This document shows, piece by piece, positions 1 through 5,605 of a stretch of 5,605 nucleotides of DNA; positions within the stretch are counted from its first letter, which is position 1; the number at the start of each line of letters is the position of its first letter. Source of the DNA: Pseudomonadota bacterium (GTDB lineage Bacteria; Myxococcota_A; Polyangia; Polyangiales; Polyangiaceae). The position numbers and the translations under genes are program-made. The stretch spans positions 1-5,605 of the forward strand of contig JAEWOQ010000093.1 of the NCBI GenBank assembly GCA_023460875.1, given 5' to 3'. The notes beneath the pieces were generated by a model, which was not told where the DNA came from, did not search any database, and saw nothing but the letters and a program-made list of their open reading frames with translations.

Positions 1-176
1 CCTCGAGACGCGGGAGCGCCATGAGCTCCAGAGTACCAAGGATCCGCTAGACTGCGCAAGCGTTCAGTTCAGAAACCTTGCCTGGAAGAGCTGCGTTGCC
101 TCGGGGGGTCGGGGTCGTCCTGAGTGCGCCGACGGGTGGGAGACCTGTCGAGGCAACCGAATCGGGGCTATGTGCC

Positions 177-182
177 GGGGAG
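177..182 (+). promoter_or_regulatory. Probable Shine-Dalgarno site of dnaG
   Basis: A GGGGAG hexamer lies only 3 bases before the GTG at 186. The spacing is shorter than the usual 5-9 bases, so the site supports this start only moderately. The stronger argument is that DnaG homology begins at this codon. Confidence 0.4.
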
Positions 183-185
183 TCC

Positions 186-2129
186 GTGATTGCTCAACAG
201 ACCATCGATCGCGTGAGAGAGCAGACCAACCTGGTCGAGCTGATCGGAGAGTCCGTGAAGCTCGAGCGGCGGGGGCGCAGCCACGTGGGCCTCTGCCCGT
301 TCCATCAGGAGAAGACCCCGAGCTTCCACGTGAACGAGGACCGGGGCTTTTACCATTGCTTCGGGTGCAAGGCCTCCGGCGACGCGATCCGGTTCGTACA
401 GCAGGTCGAGGGGCTGGACTTCCAGGAAGCCATCCGCCGCCTGGCAGAGCGGCTCGGGATCGAGGTGCTCGACGACCTCTCGGAGCCCGAGCGACGCAGA
501 CTCCAGGCCCAGAAACGTCGAGAGCAGATGCTCTACGACGTGAACTCGGCGGCGGCGACCTACTTCGAGAAGATGCTCCTCGAGCACCCGGATCGGCGCT
601 TCGCCCTCGACGAGCTCGAGCGAAGGGGGCTGTCCTATGGAGGGCCGGCCCAGGAGACGCTCGAAGCGTTCCGGATCGGCTATGCGCCGGAGGGCTGGGA
701 AGGGCTGGTCCAGTATCTGCGGCGCGCCGGGCTCGACCTGGAGGCGGCCGAAAAGATCGGCCTGATCGCCCCACGGAAGCAAGGGCCGGGGCACTACGAC
801 CGCTTCCGTCAGCGCCTCATGTTCGCGGTCATCGATCTGCAGGGCCGCGTCGTCGCTTTCAGCGGACGGGCGCTGCCCCCCGTGAACCCGGCTGGAGCCA
901 CCGGGGATCCGCCAGCGAAGTACATCAACTCCCCGGAGAGCGTCATCTACCGAAAGCGCGACGCGGTGTTCGGGCTCTACCAGGCGCGGACCGCCCTCCG
1001 AGCCGGTGACCCCTGCGTGCTCGTCGAGGGAAACTTCGACGTGGTCAGCCTGCACGCTCGGGGCGTGCGCGGCGCCGTCGCTCCCCTCGGCACCGCCTTC
1101 ACCGCGGAGCAAGGCAAGCTCGTCCGGCGCTTCACGGGGACGGTCACGTTCCTCTTCGATGGGGACGCCGCAGGCCAAAAAGCCGTCGTCGGGAGCCGCG
1201 CGGCCTGTCGAGAGGCGGGCGTGGCGGCACGGGTAGCGACCCTGCCCGAGGGCATGGACCCGGACGATTTCTCTCGGGAGCGGGGAGCCGAGGGGGTGAC
1301 CGCCGTCGTCCGCGCGGCGCGGGGGATGCTCGAACACTTGATCGAACAGGCCTTGGAGGAGGGCGTCGCCGCCTACGACGCGCGGGCTCGCGTCGACCAG
1401 CTGCGTCGAGTCACCGAGCTCCTCATGGAGGAGGACGATCCCGCGGTGCGCGCCCTCGCCGAGCAGCACGCGGATCACGTGGTGAGTCGGCTCGGTGTAG
1501 CTGACGCTCGCACCTTTCGTGCGCTCCGTGACACCGTACAGCGCGCCTTGCACGGAGGAGATCGTCGTGGCGGGGCTGCGCGCTCCACCGGATCGAGTGA
1601 AGAGCCGAGCGAGACGTCCTTCGGCTCGGAAGACCACCCCAGCGCTTCGCCCAGCAGAGCTGCTCCGCCCCAGCGCGCGCGCTCACGAGCCCGCGTGGAG
1701 GCGCTGAGCACCGAGATCGTTGGAGCGTTCCTCGACTTCCCCGAGCTACTCGACAAACCCGAGATTCTGGCCTACGCGGACCAGGTGGAAGGCGATCTGG
1801 CAGCTGCCCTCGCCGCCTTGCGACAGAGCACGGCGTCTGCGGGGAACGGGCCGGCGGCGCTAGCGCTGCAGGCGGCCCTTGCGAAGATGCCCCTTTCAAT
1901 ACAACCATTCGCGAGTGCTCGTTTGGCGGCCCCGCGCCACCAACGGGTCGAGGACGCCGAGGCCGAGCTATTGGGAAACCTGAAGAAGTTGCATCAGCTC
2001 GAGCTCTCCCGTCAGGCCTTGGACGCCCTCGGAGAAATGGAGCGCGCGCGGCGAGCTGGAGACTTCGAGCAGGAGCTCGAGCTCTTGCGTGAGCAAGGAC
2101 TCCGCGCACGGCAGCGGCGCGGTCTTTGA
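186..2129 (+). CDS. dnaG: DNA primase DnaG
   Basis: Makes the short RNA primers for lagging-strand and origin DNA synthesis, working with the replicative helicase DnaB. Numbered from the GTG at 186, the 647-residue protein shows an N-terminal CHC2 zinc domain with ligands C37, H40, C58 and C61 (CPFH and CFGC motifs). The catalytic core carries KYINSPE at about 245-251, and the TOPRIM domain has E281 (VEGNFD), D325 and D327 (DGDAAG), and D358/D360 (MDPDD), equivalent to the metal-binding acids of E. coli DnaG. A low-complexity Ser/Arg/Pro linker (about 456-500) leads to a helical C-terminal part resembling the DnaB-binding domain. GTG 186 is chosen because family homology starts there (IAQQTIDRVREQTNLVELIG). 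In-frame TTG codons at 78 and 96 would add residues unlike DnaG. The protein is somewhat longer than E. coli DnaG (581 residues). It directly precedes rpoD, the classic arrangement. Identification is essentially certain; the start is less so. Confidence 0.97.
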   Translation: MIAQQTIDRVREQTNLVELIGESVKLERRGRSHVGLCPFHQEKTPSFHVNEDRGFYHCFGCKASGDAIRFVQQVEGLDFQEAIRRLAERLGIEVLDDLSEPERRRLQAQKRREQMLYDVNSAAATYFEKMLLEHPDRRFALDELERRGLSYGGPAQETLEAFRIGYAPEGWEGLVQYLRRAGLDLEAAEKIGLIAPRKQGPGHYDRFRQRLMFAVIDLQGRVVAFSGRALPPVNPAGATGDPPAKYINSPESVIYRKRDAVFGLYQARTALRAGDPCVLVEGNFDVVSLHARGVRGAVAPLGTAFTAEQGKLVRRFTGTVTFLFDGDAAGQKAVVGSRAACREAGVAARVATLPEGMDPDDFSRERGAEGVTAVVRAARGMLEHLIEQALEEGVAAYDARARVDQLRRVTELLMEEDDPAVRALAEQHADHVVSRLGVADARTFRALRDTVQRALHGGDRRGGAARSTGSSEEPSETSFGSEDHPSASPSRAAPPQRARSRARVEALSTEIVGAFLDFPELLDKPEILAYADQVEGDLAAALAALRQSTASAGNGPAALALQAALAKMPLSIQPFASARLAAPRHQRVEDAEAELLGNLKKLHQLELSRQALDALGEMERARRAGDFEQELELLREQGLRARQRRGL

Positions 2130-2131
2130 AT

Positions 2132-2136
2132 AGAGG
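2132..2136 (+). promoter_or_regulatory. Probable Shine-Dalgarno site of rpoD
   Basis: AGAGG lies 4 bases before GTG 2141 and just after the dnaG stop (2127-2129). It favours GTG 2141 over TTG 2126, which has no comparable purine run upstream. It would also allow ribosomes finishing dnaG to re-initiate on rpoD. Confidence 0.45.
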
Positions 2137-2140
2137 TCCT

Positions 2141-4138
<1,998 letters not shown>

Positions 4139-4211
4139 CCCGACGCTGCGGGCTCTGCAGCGGCTCCCTCGAGTGAGCCTCGTGGTAACGTCTTGGTGGC
4201 GTCCCGTGGGG

Positions 4212-4242
4212 CGCCGCGATGAGCATTCGCTTCATCGCGGCG
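4212..4242 (+). terminator. Perfect 11-bp inverted repeat, possible rpoD terminator or operator
   Basis: Arm CGCCGCGATGA (4212-4222) and its exact reverse complement TCATCGCGGCG (4232-4242) flank a 9-base loop, 73 bases past the rpoD stop. The stem is GC-rich and stable, and its position suits transcription termination. However, no T-rich run follows on either strand, so it is not a textbook intrinsic terminator. A protein-binding operator for the downstream genes is an alternative. Confidence 0.4.
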
Positions 4243-4317
4243 AGGTAATCCCCGCAAGGACGTCGCGGAAAGGGGGCGACGGGAGGAAGATCGCACGTCT
4301 CTGAGAGTACACACGCC

Positions 4318-4384
4318 CGGTGGGTGAACGTCCCACCGCCCCTGGTTCGTCGGCCGAACTTCCTCCGCGGGGATCCCAACGGAG
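4318..4384 (+). repeat. Three consecutive short dyads in the upstream region of the OmpA-lipoprotein gene
   Basis: The dyads are CGGTGGG/CCCACCG (4318-4324 with 4332-4338, 7-base loop), GTTCG/CGAAC (4345-4349 with 4355-4359, 5-base loop) and CTCCG/CGGAG (4363-4367 with 4380-4384, 12-base loop). They follow one another with almost no gap. If transcribed they could form a structured leader. Stems of 5-7 bp are common by chance in GC-rich DNA, so function is unproven. Confidence 0.3.
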
Positions 4385-4415
4385 TGAATGTGAGCTTGAC
4401 GACGAGCCTACATCA

Positions 4416-4448
4416 ATGAAAAAACCTCGATGCGCCGGGTCCCCATAG
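4416..4448 (+). other. Possible leader mini-ORF (10 codons, MKKPRCAGSP)
   Basis: An ATG at 4416 opens a 10-codon frame ending in TAG 4446-4448, 37 bases before the lipoprotein start. Its start context CATCAATGAA (4411-4420) is repeated exactly at the true start (4481-4490), and both frames begin Met-Lys-Lys. Only a weak purine cluster precedes it, so translation is doubtful. It may be a decaying duplicate of the start region or a coincidence. Confidence 0.2.
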
Positions 4449-4474
4449 GTCCGGGCTTTCCAAGACATCCAACA

Positions 4475-4479
4475 GGGAG
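4475..4479 (+). promoter_or_regulatory. Shine-Dalgarno site of the OmpA-domain lipoprotein gene
   Basis: GGGAG ends 6 bases before ATG 4486, a good spacing. It supports this ATG over the similar-looking ATG at 4416. Confidence 0.75.
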
Positions 4480-4485
4480 TCATCA

Positions 4486-5112
4486 ATGAAGAAGTCACGC
4501 AGTCGCACTCAGCTGCTCTCTGCCTGCATCGTCGCGGGAGGAGCGCTGACGCTGGTCGCGTGCGGCGGACAAATGGCGTTCCAGGGCAGCATCCCGCTGA
4601 CGGTCACGGGCACCCCGCCCGCACCCCCCCCCCCGCCGCCCGAACCGGAACCCGCACCTCGTGTCGAGGTCCGCGACAACAAGATCCAAATCAACGAGAA
4701 GATTCAGTTCGAGCACGCGAAGGCCAACATCATGGAAACTTCGCACAGCTTGCTCAACGAGGTCGTCTCCGTGATCAAGGAGAACTCTCACATCAAGAAG
4801 ATCGCGATCGAAGGACACGCGAGCTCGGAGGGGAACCCTGATTTCAACCGGAACCTCTCGGACAACCGCGCCAAGGCGGTCCGCGCATACCTCGTCAGCC
4901 AGGGTGTCTCCGAGAATGTGCTCACCGCGAAGGGCTTCGGCGCGGACAACCCGATCGCGAGCAACGACACCGAAGAGGGTCGTGAGAAGAACCGACGCGT
5001 CGAGTTCAACATCGTCGAGCAAGACGTCACCCAGAAGAAGATCGAGATCGATCCGAAGACGGGTGAGGAACGCGTCATCGAGAAGCCCGTCGTCGGCCGC
5101 TCGAGGGACTGA
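4486..5112 (+). CDS. OmpA-domain (Pal-like) outer-membrane lipoprotein
   Basis: Predicted 208-residue lipoprotein tethering the outer membrane to peptidoglycan. A basic start (MKKSRSR), a hydrophobic segment (about 10-25) and the lipobox LVAC with lipidated C26 form a type II signal peptide. Gly at +2 fits sorting to the outer membrane. C14 is a second but less likely lipid site because it is too close to the N-terminus. A Pro-rich spacer (44-58) includes six prolines encoded across an 11-base C run (4624-4634). The OmpA C-terminal domain follows (about 67-177), with EGHASSEG (109-116), NLSDNRAKAV (123-132), GFGADNP (150-156) and NRRVEFNI (169-176). R128 matches the DAP-contacting Arg of OmpA, whereas the partner Asp is replaced by S113. 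A charged tail (178-208) ends the protein. It resembles Pal in architecture, but no tol genes are nearby, so I give no symbol. It is probably cotranscribed with the next gene, 24 bases downstream. Confidence 0.9.
   Translation: MKKSRSRTQLLSACIVAGGALTLVACGGQMAFQGSIPLTVTGTPPAPPPPPPEPEPAPRVEVRDNKIQINEKIQFEHAKANIMETSHSLLNEVVSVIKENSHIKKIAIEGHASSEGNPDFNRNLSDNRAKAVRAYLVSQGVSENVLTAKGFGADNPIASNDTEEGREKNRRVEFNIVEQDVTQKKIEIDPKTGEERVIEKPVVGRSRD
4624..4634 (+). repeat. Homopolymeric C11 tract inside the lipoprotein gene
   Basis: Eleven consecutive C bases encode part of the poly-proline spacer (P47-P50). Such runs are prone to slipped-strand mispairing. Loss of one C would bring in a TGA at 4772-4774, and gain of one C a TGA at 4839-4841. 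Both come before the core OmpA motifs, so either change would abolish a functional protein. It is also a place where sequencing errors are likely. Confidence 0.85.
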
Positions 5113-5122
5113 CCCACGCCAG

Positions 5123-5128
5123 AGGAGG
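5123..5128 (+). promoter_or_regulatory. Shine-Dalgarno site of the small lipoprotein gene
   Basis: A consensus AGGAGG is followed by an 8-base spacer and ATG 5137. It decides for this start over the in-frame ATG at 5158 (residue 8), which has no such site. Confidence 0.85.
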
Positions 5129-5136
5129 ACTTTTCG

Positions 5137-5526
5137 ATGAAGAATACCTTTCGGACCATGAAGACGCTGGCGCTCCTCGGTCTCGCCGTGACTGCCACGA
5201 CCGCGTGCCAGTATCACGCGCGCTCCGCGGAGAAGTACCGGGACGCCACGCAGGAGCTCCTGCTCACGCGTCAGAACGAAATCCAGGGCTGCTACGACAA
5301 CATCCTCAAGCAGGACAAGGCGGCTCAGGGCCTCGTGAAGATCAACTTCACGGTGCAGAAGGACACGGGCACCATCGTGGATCCCGCGGTGGACGCCGAC
5401 GGAACCACGGCTCCTACCGAGCTGGGGGATTGCATCGTCAACTCGATCCAGGGACTCGCGCTCACGCCCCCGGATGCGCGTGACGGGCTCGCCTCGTTCA
5501 CCTACGAGTTCAAGCAGCAGGGCTGA
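5137..5526 (+). CDS. Small lipoprotein, AgmX/PglI C-terminal domain-like
   Basis: A 129-residue predicted lipoprotein of unknown exact function. The N-terminus (MKNTFRTMK plus a hydrophobic stretch, about 10-20) ends at TTAC with C24 as the probable lipidated residue. Thr at -3 is unusual for a lipobox, so plain signal-peptide cleavage cannot be excluded. The mature part has the pattern of the AgmX/PglI C-terminal domain common in myxobacteria: an N-terminal helix leading to GCYDNIL (C52), a strand GLVKINFTV, a 'G-x-I-V' turn (78-81), then DCIVNSIQGL (C99) and a closing strand FTYEF. Family members often carry one Cys at each of these two positions, which may pair as a disulphide. In the family this module often ends larger gliding or secretion-related proteins; here it stands alone behind a lipid anchor. 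It lies 24 bases after the OmpA-lipoprotein gene and before a strong terminator, so the two probably form one operon. Family placement is from recalled pattern only. Confidence 0.8.
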   Translation: MKNTFRTMKTLALLGLAVTATTACQYHARSAEKYRDATQELLLTRQNEIQGCYDNILKQDKAAQGLVKINFTVQKDTGTIVDPAVDADGTTAPTELGDCIVNSIQGLALTPPDARDGLASFTYEFKQQG

Positions 5527-5547
5527 GCCTCCGGCACGGCCAGACTT

Positions 5548-5580
5548 CAGGGCGCGTCCTCTCTCCGAGGGCGCGCCCTG
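5548..5580 (+). terminator. Probable intrinsic terminator of the lipoprotein operon
   Basis: CAGGGCGCG (5548-5556) pairs with CGCGCCCTG (5572-5580), extended inward by a T-G wobble and CCTC/GAGG around a 5-base loop (5562-5566), for a stem of about 14 bp. It starts 21 bases after the stop codon. The following bases (5581-5590) are moderately T-rich (TGTCGTTTGT), so this is a strong hairpin with an imperfect U tract. The pairing needs G-U tolerance at only one position. Confidence 0.8.
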
Positions 5581-5605
5581 TGTCGTTTGTAGGGGGGTCG
5601 GTTGA

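Larger units (their letters stand above)
4139..4485 (+). other. Non-coding stretch between rpoD and the lipoprotein pair
   Basis: These 347 bases separate the dnaG-rpoD pair from the envelope genes and should contain the end of the first transcript and the start of the second. Visible elements are a weak hairpin just after the rpoD stop (arms 4144-4149 and 4157-4162), a perfect 11-bp dyad at 4212-4242, three short consecutive dyads between 4318 and 4384, a 10-codon mini-ORF at 4416-4448, and a Shine-Dalgarno site at 4475-4479. A TTGACG at 4396-4401 looks like a -35 box, but no acceptable -10 box lies 16-18 bases downstream, so no promoter is called. No tRNA, rRNA or known riboswitch fold was recognised. 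Open frames on the minus strand here have no recognisable protein character. Confidence 0.7.

Noticed and set aside
1..63. Tail of an upstream gene such as yqeY or rpsU
   Set aside because: None of the frames in this short flank shows a recognisable C-terminus of those families.
78..185. N-terminal extension of dnaG from TTG 78
   Set aside because: The 36 extra residues (GVGVVLSAPTGGRPVE and neighbours) do not resemble DnaG, and family homology begins at GTG 186.
168..1637. A 489-codon open frame on the minus strand opposite dnaG
   Set aside because: It mirrors the dnaG codons and shows no recognisable domain, so it is a GC-rich shadow frame.
4144..4162. Hairpin (CGCTGC/GCAGCG) just after the rpoD stop as a terminator
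   Set aside because: The stem has only 6 bp and no T run follows, so it is too weak to call as a separate feature.
4396..4424. TTGACG as a -35 box of a housekeeping promoter for the lipoprotein operon
   Set aside because: No TATAAT-like hexamer lies 16-18 bases downstream; the bases there are a run of A.
4232..4498. Minus-strand frames in the rpoD-lipoprotein gap
   Set aside because: They have no recognisable motifs and no Shine-Dalgarno support, their composition is unlike the real genes, and they overlap the lipoprotein start.

Overview
The window is a GC-rich bacterial chromosomal segment with four genes, all on the + strand. The genes suggest a myxobacterium-like member of the Myxococcota (former Deltaproteobacteria): a dnaG-rpoD pair, a primary sigma factor with a long Lys/Ala-rich N-terminus, and a small lipoprotein that looks like the AgmX/PglI C-terminal (myxobacterial 'SS-tail') family. 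The lineage is inferred from family knowledge and gene style. No species-level marker is present.

Layout. Bases 1-185 hold no recognisable gene. The dnaG reading frame is closed by a TAG at 48-50, and I see no convincing promoter. Bases 186-2129 encode DNA primase (dnaG). The primary sigma factor rpoD (2141-4138, or 2126-4138 with an alternative start) follows at once. This is the dnaG-rpoD core of the 'macromolecular synthesis' operon, which couples replication priming and housekeeping transcription. rpsU or another usual upstream partner is not visible in the short flank. Bases 4139-4485 are a 347-base non-coding stretch with several short dyads, one perfect 11-bp inverted repeat and a 10-codon leader mini-ORF, but no RNA gene or promoter that I can defend. 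Bases 4486-5112 encode an OmpA-domain lipoprotein and 5137-5526 encode a small lipoprotein. They lie 24 bases apart, each has a good Shine-Dalgarno site, and they probably form a two-gene envelope operon ended by the strong hairpin at 5548-5580.

How they work together. DnaG makes primers at the replication fork. RpoD directs RNA polymerase to housekeeping promoters. The two lipoproteins are predicted to sit in the outer membrane, one binding peptidoglycan through its OmpA domain. The envelope pair has no evident functional link to the dnaG-rpoD pair.

I found no previously undescribed system. The most notable signals are an 11-base poly-C tract inside the OmpA-lipoprotein gene, which could allow slipped-strand on/off switching, the loss of the usual DAP-binding Asp in the same protein, and a histone-H1-like basic N-terminal extension on RpoD.
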